Assembly (NCBI GenBank): GCA_026874595.1
Contig: CM049308.1
Span: forward strand, 70,900,624 to 70,964,623
Direction of reading: 5' to 3'
Source: Sipunculus nudus
Lineage: Eukaryota; Annelida; Sipuncula; Golfingiida; Sipunculidae
Length of the DNA stretch: 64,000 nucleotides
Shown: positions 12,679 through 23,394 of the stretch, piece after piece
How positions within the stretch are numbered: the first letter of the stretch is position 1
Layout: every line of letters starts with the position of its first letter
Made by a program: the position numbers and the translations under genes
Notes under the pieces: generated by a model
What the model was told of the DNA's origin: nothing
What the model saw: only the letters and a program-made list of their open reading frames with translations
Databases searched by the model: none

Positions 12679-14524
12679 TTACGAAGCGCAATCATACATA
12701 CGTTTCAAGGCCCTGTACAGCACTAAAAGATTAAACCATCTATAATAAAAACGACGTTAATGAAATATCAGCTGATTAACAGAAATATCAGCTGACTAAA
12801 ATGATACGGAAATGTAGTTCACTTGGTAAAATGTCTCAATAATGGGAAACTCAGGAAATTTGGTAGGAAAAAAATGAAACAGTGACCGGCGGGGATTTTT
12901 TGTCCGATATCCAAACAAAGTATCGACTGAAAGGTTGTCTGCGGTGGTTTTTAATGTAAATTGTAATGTGAATAAAGCCCAACAAGTCATCCGGAAAATA
13001 TGAAAATTCACCACGGAGAAGTAATGGAACAATCGGATATTTTGTTTTCATTAAACTATGGGCACCCTGAAAAACCACCAAGAGAAAACGGGGGAATTTG
13101 TTGGTCCATTTAACTGGCCAACTAGCCATGGGGTTTGTTTGCTTGAGAATGTGAGGAGGACAATGACAATCTCCACAATATTTTCGGACAAAACCTCTTA
13201 ATCCCCCCCCCCCCCCTTTGAAATATCTGCTTAAACTCTGCTCCTGCCTCCCTCCCCCCTTAAGATAAAAAGGACAAAAGAAGCCCCCTCCTCCATTCTG
13301 AAAATCTTAATTTTCTTCACTCCACAAATATTACATGGAACATATATTTTGGTTTTAAGATTTTCTCAGTAACAACATTTTAATTTCATTATTTAATTTA
13401 ATTCATACCCAAACCCAATTTGTACAAATATTCAACAACATTCTACTGGCTATAATCTTTAAGGCGACCCAGAAAGGCAATGACACATACCATATCCTTG
13501 ATTTTCCTAATATTAAATGCGTAATTGAAAGATTATTGAGACAAAAATGAAAAAAAAAATGTAAACTGGACAATAGAATGATCTAGAGATCACTCTGATA
13601 TAAATTGTTTTACTCTCATAATAAGTAAGGGTTAAAAAATGTGCTTAATCGTCCACTCTCACAAAAAATGAGGGGTGTGTGTATCCGAATGTTGTAAATT
13701 GTTATGATTTGGTTTCAAGGAAGGTATCTACAATTTGAAAGAAAAATAAATCTATCTTAAGTATATCTCCCGGATAACAAGACACAACTCTGAAACCTGT
13801 CCCCACAACCGTCATGTTTCATATTGATATAAAAACTTTCTTTGTATAGATAGTACAGGTAATAACCCAATTTACCCCAAAATAAAGGCACGAACACTGT
13901 ACAACAAAGCTGAAAAAACTGAAATCTGATGGTGAAGTTTAAATTTGGCTAACAAACACAGGTTCAGCGTCAAATTTTCCTTTCTGGCATAGAAGAGTCT
14001 AAAGAAATGTCAGAGTGGCTCATATGCAATGTTAAAAAAATTCAAATCGATGAGTACCTAATATTTTATAATCTCGATAACGATTTACAGTTTACAGGCA
14101 CCAAAGCTATAAACCAAACTGTCCGTTGAACACTTGTGTCCTCATCCATGCACGTGCATGGGAACAGGTTCCGGTATAACTCAGCATGTTATTAAATCCT
14201 CTTGTAATTTTATTTTATTTCTTACCTTTTATTAATGTTTTCTATGAGATTTGCGACTGACAGATAAGTCCTAAAAGGGACAGAGAGTGACTGCGGTCAC
14301 CATAGAGACATACTTATGCTTTGGTTTGTACACTCACGTGTATTCTTTTGAACTATTAATTCCTTACTCGTTATCCAGATTATCCAGCGTGTATTACAGC
14401 CATATCATTGTTATAATACTGCCGGTCATTGCAGTGGAGGACAGGTATCACATCTCAAAGTAGGCCCTATTGGTGTTACGAGAATGCCAACTGGGTCGTG
14501 TACTTACGGCTTATATAAACGTAC
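12679..14524. other. Remainder of claudin-like intron 2
   Basis: This is the intron between exons 2 and 3 (intron limits 12296-14524). Apart from the trinucleotide array and a poly-C run at 13203-13217, I see no repeat or coding signal. Confidence 0.6.
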
Positions 14525-14686
14525 CTGCTACAATTGTCGTGGCGGTGCTTGATATATAAAACACCTTCCTCTTGTCATCAACCAGGTACGCATACAACAA
14601 CAGCAGAACGAAGGCACCAGTAGTACACAAAGCGGCCACCACCATGAGGGCAGCACTGGTCCCAGGAAAACCAAGCTCAAGGGATT
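14525..14686 (-). CDS. Claudin/PMP22-like four-helix membrane protein, exon 2
   Basis: A 162-bp exon (54 codons, phase 1 at both ends) between a good acceptor (CTGTTCCAG) and a donor (GCAG|GTACGT). It codes residues 69-122: the end of the first extracellular loop (ESLELGFPGT), helix 2 (SAALMVVAALCTTGAFVLLL), the short inner turn YAYLVDDKRK and the first half of helix 3 (VFYISSTATTIVA). Joining it in phase to exons 1 and 3 gives one uninterrupted 183-residue four-helix protein, which is the main evidence that all three exons belong together. Confidence 0.87.
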
Positions 14687-14926
14687 CTGGAACAGATTAG
14701 TTTATTAATCACGTGAGTTTCAGGGGAGGATAAGGATCTTAGAATAGTGAAGGAGCTCATATCTCCTCTTCCGTGAAGCTAAAGGGAGGGTATGGTAAAG
14801 GGGTTCCCCTTCCATACACTCAAAAAACAGATTGGTTAAATATGTAACCAATTTAATTGGTTAAACTAATTTGGTTGTTTTAATAAAGGTATTGTGTATC
14901 TTAATCAACGCATTGTTAAAGTATAC

Positions 14927-15737
14927 TGTTACGGAACCTAATATAAACAGATCACGTTTGCGTGATGAAAACAAATTCTGTAACGGAGAAAAAAAACCCG
15001 ATTCTGTAACACTAGACAGCGTGAAATGTCTAGGGGAATGAATAAAGAAGTCAGTGTTTTTTTTTGTTAACAAATAACTATAAATTATTCTTAAAACAAC
15101 CCTAACAATACACTAAATCAAACAATTATACAGTAAAACAGCGGTATAACAACAAATCAATACAATCAAACAGAAAAATAAACAATGTGCACAGTACTTG
15201 GTACCAACACCGTCACAACGATAAGTTCTTTGAATGTATACTCTCGGAGAATGACAGTCCAATAAAAAGGTCTTGTAACAATCCAGAAAGTAAACTGAAG
15301 TCCAAATGCACAAAATCCAGGAGAAACTCTGCAGAAAATCTATAATTGCCGCACACGTCGGATAAGGTCCCAGAAACTGACACACGCTTCTGTGTCCGCT
15401 GGAAATCTTCTCTGCTCTCTTCTCGGCTCTAAAACACAGCCCCTTTATATACCTTCACACCCCAAGCCGAGAATTTTCCACTTCTCATACAGTCTTAAGG
15501 ATCCTACACAACACAGTAAACACGCGTTAAAGGAATCATCTAGAAGAACATCGCTGTGTGTATCTCTACATACCAGGGTCATCACGTGACCCACGACCAG
15601 GCGTGAAAGCCCGAGACTAACATGACAACGAGAGTTCAACCAGTACGGATTAAACATAGAATGTAACAAACGGCCCGGCGAGGGTGTCACAACACGAGTT
15701 TCGCCCGTGTCACACAATAAAAAGATCACCTGTAACA
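14927..15737 (-). repeat. 3' LTR of the gypsy element
   Basis: 811 bp, closely matching 20943-21744. Its ends are TGTTAC...GTAACA, an inverted repeat. A TATATAAAGG promoter box lies at 15441-15452 on the minus strand. Open frames within it (15113-15385, 15392-15589, 15445-15738) are spurious. Confidence 0.9.
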
Positions 15738-15748
15738 CTCCCCCTCCT
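15738..15748 (-). promoter_or_regulatory. Polypurine tract
   Basis: AGGAGGGGGAG on the minus strand directly abuts the 3' LTR. This is the usual plus-strand DNA priming site, and its placement fixes the element's orientation. Confidence 0.8.
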
Positions 15749-15851
15749 GTAAGAAAAACACTTTCTTTTTGCGATTAAATAACTGAATTTTTACAACATC
15801 TCAAAAATCATCTTATTTACAACATTATATAAACATCTTGTTTACAACATT

Positions 15852-16290
15852 TCATAAACATCTCGATAAGCAATCAGCAAGTACATTGTCTTACCCTTTA
15901 ATGTGTACGATATCAAAATTGTAATCCTGTAAGAACAAACTCCATCTCAACACTCTTGATTTTTACACTTCAACTTGTTCATGAATGTTAAGGGATTATG
16001 ATCACTGAAGACAATGACAGGCCTGACTGATGAAGTAACATAAACTTCAAAATGTTGCAACGCCTAAATCAAAGCCAAACATTCTTTTTCAATAGTGGAG
16101 TTGTTTTTCTGGTTTGCATTAAACTTTCTTGAGAAAATACAAATTGGATGATCTATGCCATCATTGCCTTCTTGTAACAACACAACACCAGCAGCAGTAT
16201 CACTAGCATCTACAGCTAACTTAAAAGGTACAGAAAAGTCTGGAGCTGCTAAAACTGGTGAACTTTGCAGAATTGCTTTCAAATTCTGAA
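15852..16290 (-). pseudogene. RNase H domain of the gypsy element
   Basis: It follows RT and begins near the segment FKLAVDASD, with TIEKECLAL in the middle and a closing segment ending in DNVLADCLSR, typical of Ty3/gypsy RNase H. An in-frame TAG at 16064-16066 and a TAA just before DNVLAD interrupt it. It ends 114 bp before the 3' LTR and no integrase follows, which shows that pol terminates with RNase H. Confidence 0.8.
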
Positions 16291-17311
16291 ATGCACTTTC
16301 ACACTGAACATTCCATACAAATTTTTGTTTCTTCTTTAACAAATTTGTCAAAGGTTCAGCTACAGCAGCAAAATTTGGACAAAACTTCCTGTAGTATCCA
16401 ACCATACCAAGAAAACGCATTATCTGCTTTTTGTTTTCTGGTCTAGGAAATGCAGAAATAGTACTTATTTTAGCATCAACAGGTTTTACCTGACCCTGCC
16501 TTACAATATGACCAAAAAATGTTACTTGTGCATGACAAAACTCAGATTTCACTAAGTTGACGGTCAGACGTGCTTCACTGAGACTTTCGAAGAGGTCGCG
16601 AAGAATTTGCAGATGTTTCTCCCTGGTGTCGCTGTACACGTTGAGGTCATCAATATATGCGTCGCAGCCCTGAATGCCCTTGACAACCATATGGATGAGG
16701 CGCTGGAACGTGGCTGGCGAGTTCTTCATGCCAAACGGCATAACTTTATACTGGTACAGTCCTTGCGGCGTCACAAATGCGGACACTTCTTTCGCTCGAT
16801 CTGTCAGCGGAACTTGCCGGAATCCTTTTAGCAAGTCAAACTTGGAAACATAACTGGAGCTACCGACTCTATCAATACAATCATCGATCCTCGGAATCGG
16901 GAACGTGTCAGTCTTGGTGACAGAGTTCAGTTTTCGATAATCTGTGCACATACGGTAACTTCCAACAGATTTTGGCACAAGAATACATGGTGAACTCCAG
17001 TTACTGTTACTAGGTTCAATAAAATCATTGTCCAGCAAATATTGAATCTCATCCTGTAGATACTTTTGCTTTTCTGGATTCCGTCTATATGGATGCTGCT
17101 TGACTGCGCTTGCCTCGCCAACATCGACGTCATGGCACAACATGTTAGTTCGCGTTGGAATGTCATTAAACAAATGTTCACAAATCCGCAGCAGGTTCTT
17201 GAGGTCTTGTTGTTCTTGTGCGGTTAGGTAAGACAGTTTGGAATCCAGGTTTTTAAGCACGTCTGATTTTTTTAATAGTTCTGTACCACACTGAATATCT
17301 ACATCACACAA
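16291..17311 (-). CDS. Reverse transcriptase of the gypsy element
   Basis: A long open stretch with all the main Ty3/gypsy RT blocks in order: WSSPCILVPK, YRMCTDYRKLN, FDLLKGFRQVPL, the substrate-binding segment LYQYKVMPFGMKNSPATFQR, the catalytic YIDD box (YIDDLNVYS) and the FLGMVGYYRKF thumb region. The reading frame is continuous into RNase H, up to the TAG at 16064. There is no ATG at the start of the open stretch; the domain would be part of a gag-pol polyprotein. A linker of about 60-80 residues joins it to the upstream integrase end. Confidence 0.92.
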
Positions 17312-17329
17312 TCAGTATCCACTTTAACT

Positions 17330-18600
17330 GGGTCAGGGTCAGTTTTTACACAATTAACAGCAGTAACATTTTGTACAACATCTGATGTGCTATTTCTGTC
17401 ATAATATGGTTTCAATATGTTAACATGGCACATTTGTTTCTTCTTACGTCTATCTGGTGTCAACAGTATGTAATTTAAATCACTGACTTTCTTGTCAACA
17501 ATGTAAGGACCAAAATACCTAGCTTGCAGAGGTCTGCCAGGAATGGGTAGTAAGGCAAGGACCTTTTCACCAGGCTTAAACGTCCTACCTACAGTGTGCT
17601 TGTCATACTTTGTTTTTCATTTTACTTTGTGCAGATTTTAGATTTGACTTTGCAATCTCACAAGCATTGTGTAGTTTAGTGCGAAAGTCTGAGACATACT
17701 GCAGTAAACTAAGAGAATCAGGATTTTCACACAAGAGTTTTTATTTAAGCAGTTTCAATGGACCTCGAACGGAGTGTCCAAAAAGTAGTTCAAAGGGACT
17801 GAAACCCAAGGACTCTTGAAATGATTCTCTGACAGCAAACAACAATAGGTGGATTCCTTCATCCCAGTCTTTCTGTGTGTCATAGAAATAAGTCCTGAGC
17901 AGTTTTTTAATGTCTGGTGAAAACGCTCGAGGGCGCCCTAACTTTCAGGATGGTATGGCGAAGAGCTGTACTGTTTTATACCTAGCTCAAGCATAAGTTG
18001 TTGGAATAAGCCAGACATAAAATTAGACCCTTGGTCAGACATGACGGATTTTGGCGATCCAAAAGTTTTAAAAAACTTGGTCAGAGCTTTGACAACACTT
18101 TTGGCATTAATTTTGCGCAATGGTATTGCCTCAGGGAACCTGGTAGTTGCGCACATAATTGTCAGCAAGTATTCATGGCCAGATATTGTTTTGGGCAGTG
18201 GTCCAACACAATCAAAATAATCCTACTGAATGGTTCCTCGAAAGCAGGAATAGGCCTAAGTGGGGCCTTCGGAGGATTCTGATTGGGCTTGCTTACCATC
18301 TGGCATGTATGGCATGATTTACAATATTGTACAACATCTTTCCTGAGGTTACACCAATAGAAGTGTGTAATATTTTTTGTTAAGTTTTATTTATACCTAA
18401 ATGTCCAGACAAAGGAGCCTCATGTGCCATGCTTAGAACTTCACTGCGAAAGCTTTTGGGCATTACTATTTGATATTTGATGGCCCACTCTTCATCAGCG
18501 CATACATCAGGTGGTCGCCATTAACGCATAAGCACTGCATTTTTAACATAGAAACAAACTGGGTTCTGTGACATTTCATCTCCAGAAACTACCCTGGGAA
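17330..18600 (-). pseudogene. Integrase of the gypsy element (broken by stops and frameshifts)
   Basis: The N-terminal zinc-binding module ends in KSCHTCQ near 18310-18330. The catalytic core follows (RFPEAIPLR, then MSDQGSNFMSG with the second Asp, then YHPES with the Glu, 18168-17938). A GPY/F module (RYFGPYIVD) and HVNILKPYY close it near 17400-17520. Several frame changes interrupt it: a stop after HPES, another in the segment before the GPY module, and changed bases around the first Asp. The important point is position: it lies on the 5' side of RT in transcription order. Confidence 0.85.
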
Positions 18601-19130
18601 ACAAACATGGAATATCAGGGTCCTTATGCTGTTCCGCAATAAGTTCTGACCTTGAGAATGCTGCATCCTGTGCGGGCGAGTCATTAGACGAGTCACCAGT
18701 GACTCCCAGAGTGTTATTATCTGGACCATTATCCTCATGTGTGTTTTTCTTAGCCATAGATCTAGTTACAGCACATGAAGGATACAAACCAGGAATTTTC
18801 TGACATTCCGGATCAGTGTCCTGATCAAGTGACGGCTTTTCTGTCACTATTAGTACAGGCTGCACTCTATCACCTGCAACATCATTGCCTAGTAGCAACT
18901 GAATTTCCTTAAAGGGTAAAGAAGTTCTTATGCCCACAGTAATATTCCCAGAAATCAAATCTGACTTTAAATGGATACTGTGAAGCAGAACTGAAGTGTG
19001 CCTGTCTGAAAACCCACCATTAACAAGTGCATGTGCACAAGTAAACGACCTTATAGAAAATGGCAAAGTGTTTGCTAACATGAGAGTCTGGCCTGAACCA
19101 GTGTCCCTCAAAACCAGTGTCCTGAAAAAT
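18601..19130 (-). CDS. Retropepsin-like protease and linker of the gypsy element
   Basis: The active-site box RDTGSGQTLML lies near 19085-19111 and the second retropepsin signature LLGNDVAG near 18880, a spacing normal for a retrotransposon protease. A charged linker of about 100 residues then leads to LIAEQHKDPDI, the usual start of the integrase N-terminal region. The open stretch runs to 18521. A frame break just upstream of the active site separates it from gag. Confidence 0.75.
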
Positions 19131-19588
19131 CACTTGAAAGTGATACAAAACCATCATGTATGAATGGCTGAAATAACTCCATTTCAGAGTCAGGAGAGGA
19201 ATCCACTACCTCAGCTTCATCAAACAAAGAACTGACATTGAAAGTGTCAGTCATAAACTCTTTTTCAGAGTCATTTAAGGAATCTACATCCTTTTTATCA
19301 TCAAACTCCTGATGGAAGTCAACAGAGGAATTTTCCTCAGCAGAAACAAACTTCTGTTTGTCATTAGAGGACCTGGCCTCATTTGAAATACTCTCGCAAG
19401 AGTCATAAAAGGACTTAGCCTTATTTAAAGGATACTCCTCGCAGGAGTCAACTGAGGTTTTTACCCCGCAAGCTACGGATTCTTTTTGGATTCAGACGGC
19501 ACTTGGGCCACTGTAGCATCAAACTCTTTATTGGAGTCAATAAAAGAGTTGTACCCCTTATTCACATGAAAAAAGCCTGGCTCTTGTA

Positions 19589-20608
19589 CTATGCTTTGCA
19601 AAGATTTTGAAACAAACCCAGAAGGTTTGATATTTGTTCATTCGCAAGTTTCGAGCAGTCAGATATTAGATGACCTTCCTTCTTGCAGTAATAACAAATT
19701 TTCTTTGAAAATGACTGGTCTTTGTTGGACTTAGACACAGTGGACGTGGACTGAGATGTAGTAATGGACTTTGCTGAACTATCAGGACTACTAGTACTGG
19801 GTAACTGCGCTGTAAACTTCTTTTGACCATACTGATTTACATTCTTGTTTGTGAATGACTGGTTTGATTTGCTAGTAAAGGACATTTTGTGTGTTAATAA
19901 ATAATCATCAGCTAATTGAGCAGCAATGTCAAGTGTTTCAAGACTTCCTCATCGAGAAAAGTTTTAACATCTGCGTTTATGCAGCGCTTAAATTCTTCAA
20001 GCAAAATCAACAGGCGCAAATTGTCATAAGTTTTGGCGGTAAGCCTCTGGAACTAACTCATAACCTTTTAGGATTAACCGTTTTACCAGGTCATAGTCAG
20101 CAGCAGCTTCTACTGAAAACTCTGTATAAATTTCTCTGGCCTTTCCAGTCAATACACTTTGTAACAGCATAGTCCAATTTTCCTTAGGCCATTTTAAATT
20201 TTCAGCTACCTTTTCAAAGTGTAAGAAATATTTATCAACCTCTTTTTCTTGAAAAGGTGGGACAAATTTAATGTGTTTAGTAACGTCAAAACTATGAGTT
20301 GGGGCAGCACGTAGACTATGTTCTAGTTTAAGTCTTTTTAATTCCAGTCGTTTTAACTCAATTTCTTTTTCTTTTTCTTTCTCTTTTAATGCTAGCTCAT
20401 GTTGCATTTCTAACTTTTTTTAATTCTAATTGCATAGCAAAGCTGTCATTTTTTTATGTTTCAACTTCAGTCTCGTCGTTTAAACCCATTGCTAATAAGA
20501 TCTTAGCCCTAAGTGTTGTCCCAAACGCAACAACTGTTCTTTTGACAACTGTTCAAGTTGATCAGGGTCGGGATCGTCAACAAATGTCTCAGGTTTGAAA
20601 TCTGCCAT
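19589..20608 (-). pseudogene. gag of the gypsy element (several breaks)
   Basis: Start ATG at 20608 (MADFKPETFV). The frame stops within about 40 codons. A Lys/Glu-rich coiled segment and the main gag domain follow at 20407-20024, and a Ser/Thr-rich tail with a CCHC zinc knuckle (CYYCKKEGHLISDC) lies at 19885-19589. Compared with the second copy at 63116-64000, about 110 bp is missing near 20020-20030, shifting the frame. The region between the knuckle and the protease (19130-19588) is Ser/Glu-rich and frame-broken. Confidence 0.8.
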
Positions 20609-20759
20609 GTTAAGATGTCAAAACAATAAAAAAAAACAAAAAAAAACACTGAGATAAATCCTGTAAACAATGTACTGTAAACAATATGTAATCTTGTAAA
20701 CAATGTATGTTAAAAAATGTGTCCAGGTCAAGGCCTAATAAATTTGAAAAATATTAAGC

Positions 20760-20777
20760 ATCCAGGACGAGCCCACA
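20760..20777 (-). promoter_or_regulatory. Second (duplicated) primer-binding site
   Basis: Same 18 bases as 20919-20936, in the inner copy of the 159-bp duplication. Confidence 0.6.
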
Positions 20778-20918
20778 ATTTTATGTTACGGAACCTAATA
20801 TAAACAGATTAAGTATGCGTGATGAACAATGTACTGTAAACAATATGTAATCTTGTAAACAATGTATGTTAAAAAATGTGTCCAGGTCAAGGCCTAATAA
20901 ATTTGAAAAATATTAAGC

Positions 20919-20936
20919 ATCCAGGACGAGCCCACA
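20919..20936 (-). promoter_or_regulatory. Primer-binding site, tRNA-Pro type
   Basis: TGTGGGCTCGTCCTGGAT on the minus strand, six bases after the 5' LTR. From memory it matches 16 of 18 bases of the tRNA-Pro primer site used by murine leukaemia virus. The tRNA assignment should be treated as likely, not proven. Confidence 0.6.
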
Positions 20937-20942
20937 ATTTTA

Positions 20943-21744
20943 TGTTACGGAACCTAATATAAACAGATTAAGTATGCGTGATGAACACAAATTCTGTAAC
21001 GGAGATAAATGAAAATCAGATTCTGTAACACTAGGCAGCGTAAAATGTCTAGGGGAATGAATAAAGAAGTAAGTGGTTTGTTAACAAATAACTGTAATTT
21101 ATTCTTAAAACAACCCTAACATTACAAAACACTAAATCAATACTATTATACAGTAAAACAGCGGTATAACAACAAATCAATACAATCACACAGGAAAATA
21201 AACAATGTGCACAGTACCTGCCCTACACCGTCACAACGATAAGTTCTTTAAATGTATACTCTCGGAAAAGACAGTCCAGTGTAAAGCTCTTGTAACAACC
21301 CAGAAAGTAAACTGAAGTCCAAATGCACAAAATCCAGGAGAAACTCTGCAGAAAATCTATAATTGCCGCACACGTCGGATAAGGTCTAAGAAACTGACAC
21401 ACGCTTCTGCGTCCGCTGGAAATCTTCTCTGCTCTATTCTCGGCTCTAAAATACAACCCCTTTATATACCTTCACACCCCAAGCCGAGAATTTTCCACTT
21501 CTCGAACAGTCTTAAGGATCCTACAAAACACAGTCAACACGCGTTAAAGGAATTATCTAGAAGAACATCGCTGTGTGTATCTCTACATACCAGGGTCATC
21601 ACGTGACCCACGACCAGGCGTGAAAGCCCAAGGTTAACATAACAATGAGAGTTCAACCAGTACGGAATAAACATAGAATGTAACAACGGCCCGGTGAGGG
21701 TGTCACAACACGAGTTATGCCTATGTCACACAATAAAAAGAGCA
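20943..21744 (-). repeat. 5' LTR of the gypsy element
   Basis: About 800 bp, closely matching the 3' LTR but with scattered differences and a different outer end (TGCTCTTTTTATTG against TGTTACAGGTGATC). A TATATAAAGG box lies at 21458-21469 on the minus strand. The many differences between LTRs point to an old insertion. Confidence 0.88.
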
Positions 21745-22021
21745 ATACTAACCAAACCAGTACGTTGTTCTGACCAATTTAATTGGGTAACAGAATAAAA
21801 ATACTGTGTGTAGGTTTTACCAATATACTGGTCGATTGATAACCATAATATTGGTTACCTAAGCACACATGTATGACCAACTTGGTAGTTTAAGATGATA
21901 TTAGTACATTTAACAAACACATTGTTGGTTATGTAGTAACTAAACTGATTGGTCATTTTGACCAATGTTTTATTGATCGACCATTTAATTGCATATATTT
22001 AAATAGTTTTTTTTGGTTGAG

Positions 22022-22204
22022 TTAAAATTGGTTGATTTTACCAACATATTGGTTATATTTACCAACTGATTTGTCAAGCTCTGACAAAACCGATTGGTCA
22101 GTTTTAACATCAGACACTAAAGTGCTCAAATCAGTCTGAAGTGATGCAAGCTTTACTGGCTCAGGGGCAAAACGTCTGACTATAGTACGTGAGCGATCAT
22201 CCAT
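22022..22204 (-). CDS. Short open frame inside the CACTA-like element
   Basis: A 60-codon frame from an ATG at 22204. Its first 25 or so residues come from the unique cargo; the rest reads through the ACCAAT/TTGGT boxes as a repeating Asn-Gln-x-Val-Gly-Lys pattern. Upstream, 22205-23080 is less AT-rich than the surroundings, with CCAAT and GGGCGG-type boxes, and could be a captured host promoter and first exon. No family recognised; it may not be expressed. Confidence 0.25.
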   Translation of the reverse strand: MDDRSRTIVRRFAPEPVKLASLQTDLSTLVSDVKTDQSVLSELDKSVGKYNQYVGKINQF

Positions 22205-23080
22205 TCGATTCCAAGATCGGGCGGAACTGGTGTTTCCTCCTTAAACCCCACACCAAAGCAACCCAAAACTGTAGAATGACTTATAAGACTTAACACAGCG
22301 CTTTAACTATAGGCCTAGTACCTATATCGTAAGCGCTCTTTGTTATGACCTTGTATCCTGAATTGCTACACTAGAGGGGAGCACTGTATTTTTGTCCAAT
22401 CAGGTGAGACCTTGTGCTGGAAGACACTGCCAAGCGAGGAATACACGGAGCCAATCATGTTCATTTCGTTTTGATTGACAGCTCATCGCTCCGGTAACCT
22501 CTGAACAGGCCACAGGCTCAGAGAGAATTGCTCCAGACTTTGTTTGCTTAGGGCCTTGGGCACATAGGATGCCCGGCCGGTGAGCTGTTATTCAAACGAA
22601 ACGTAACAACAAAGGCTGCGTGCACACCTCGCTGGCTGGTTTCAGTTCTGCAGACAACAGATACATGGCTACGCTAACACAGTCATAATGTCATAATCGA
22701 ATCGGTCGATGATGCGAGAATGAAGAGGGAGCAATTAAAATTCGACCGTAAACTCATCAAGCGGCGCTTGAAGCGCAGCTATGGGCGGAGCCAGGATGCC
22801 TGTCGAGTGTTTGTTATTGGCATCTGGTTGGCTGCTTGATACATCATACGCACGTTTTTTTTTCAGCGGACAACGAACCGCCATCTGGTGTCTAAATATA
22901 TCATAAACGGTCAAAGCTGGCAGCGTGAAAATCAGTTGCTTCTTTAGAAGCGCAAGATTTCTGCTGCCTCGGGAGCGTTATAAGAAGACTTCCAATCAAT
23001 CTGGAGCATAAAACGACTGAAAAGGGGACTGAAAGTGGCAGTGCACACATAAATGTGTCCACTAGTCTGACCAACTGGAA
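22205..23080. other. Unique cargo of the CACTA-like element
   Basis: Higher-GC sequence between the two ACCAAT arrays. It contains CCAATCA at about 22397 and GGGCGGAGC at about 22785. No transposase-like frame is present. Capture of a host promoter is a guess. Confidence 0.3.
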
Positions 23081-23394
23081 TTGCTTCATGTGACCAATTT
23101 ATTATCTGATTTAACCAATTTGTTTTGGTTGACCTCAACCAAAGTATATTGGTTGAAAATAACCAAATTACTTTGGTCAAACTGACCAATTTTGTCGGTT
23201 TAAATGATCAGCAGTTTTTAATTGCTCTGACCAATATATTGGTTATTATGACCAATACCTGTTTTTTATTTCAACCAAAATAAATTGGTTGTTCATTAAC
23301 AATAAATTTTTTGGACATATTTTGACCAATTAAATGGGTTGGATTCAACCAATTTTTTGGTTGATTCAACCAATCTGTTTTTTTTTTAGTGATA

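Larger units (their letters stand above)
20666..20983 (-). repeat. 159-bp tandem duplication carrying the primer-binding site and LTR edge
   Basis: Positions 20666-20824 and 20825-20983 are nearly identical. Each includes the leader, the primer-binding site and the first 40 or so bases of LTR. The element therefore has two primer-binding sites and an extra LTR stub at 20784-20824. Confidence 0.85.
14927..21744 (-). mobile_element. Ty3/gypsy LTR retrotransposon, Gmr1-like domain order (IN before RT)
   Basis: A 6.8-kb element on the minus strand bounded by about 800-bp LTRs, with a 4-bp candidate target duplication ATAC (14923-14926, 21745-21748). In transcription order it holds a 5' LTR, a primer site matching tRNA-Pro, gag with a CCHC knuckle, protease, integrase, reverse transcriptase, RNase H, a purine tract and a 3' LTR. 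RT and integrase motifs are Ty3/gypsy type (YIDD; GPY/F module), but integrase precedes RT. That is the order known for Gmr1-like elements. No envelope frame is seen. Stops and frameshifts in gag, pol and RNase H make this copy non-functional. Confidence 0.9.
14817..23391. mobile_element. CACTA (EnSpm)-like DNA transposon, split by an LTR retrotransposon
   Basis: The left end reads CACTCAAAAAACAGATTGGTT and the right end, reversed, reads CACTA, a run of A, then CAGATTGGTT: terminal inverted repeats of about 20 bp beginning CACT. Both ends are flanked by ATA (14814-14816, 23392-23394), a 3-bp target duplication as expected for CACTA elements. Inside both ends are dense alternating ACCAA and TTGGT boxes (14826-14875 and 21755-22110 on the left; 23094-23378 on the right), like the subterminal transposase-binding repeats of En/Spm. 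Without the inserted gypsy element the transposon is about 1.75 kb and encodes no transposase I can see, so it is non-autonomous. It lies in intron 1 of the claudin-like gene. The family assignment is inference from ends, target duplication and subterminal structure. Confidence 0.55.

Noticed and set aside
12449-12734. Poly-Ile and poly-Asn frames
   Set aside because: Products of the AAT/ATT array.
15113-15738. Frames of 65-97 codons on both strands
   Set aside because: They fall inside the 3' LTR and similar ones recur in the 5' LTR (21223-21456).
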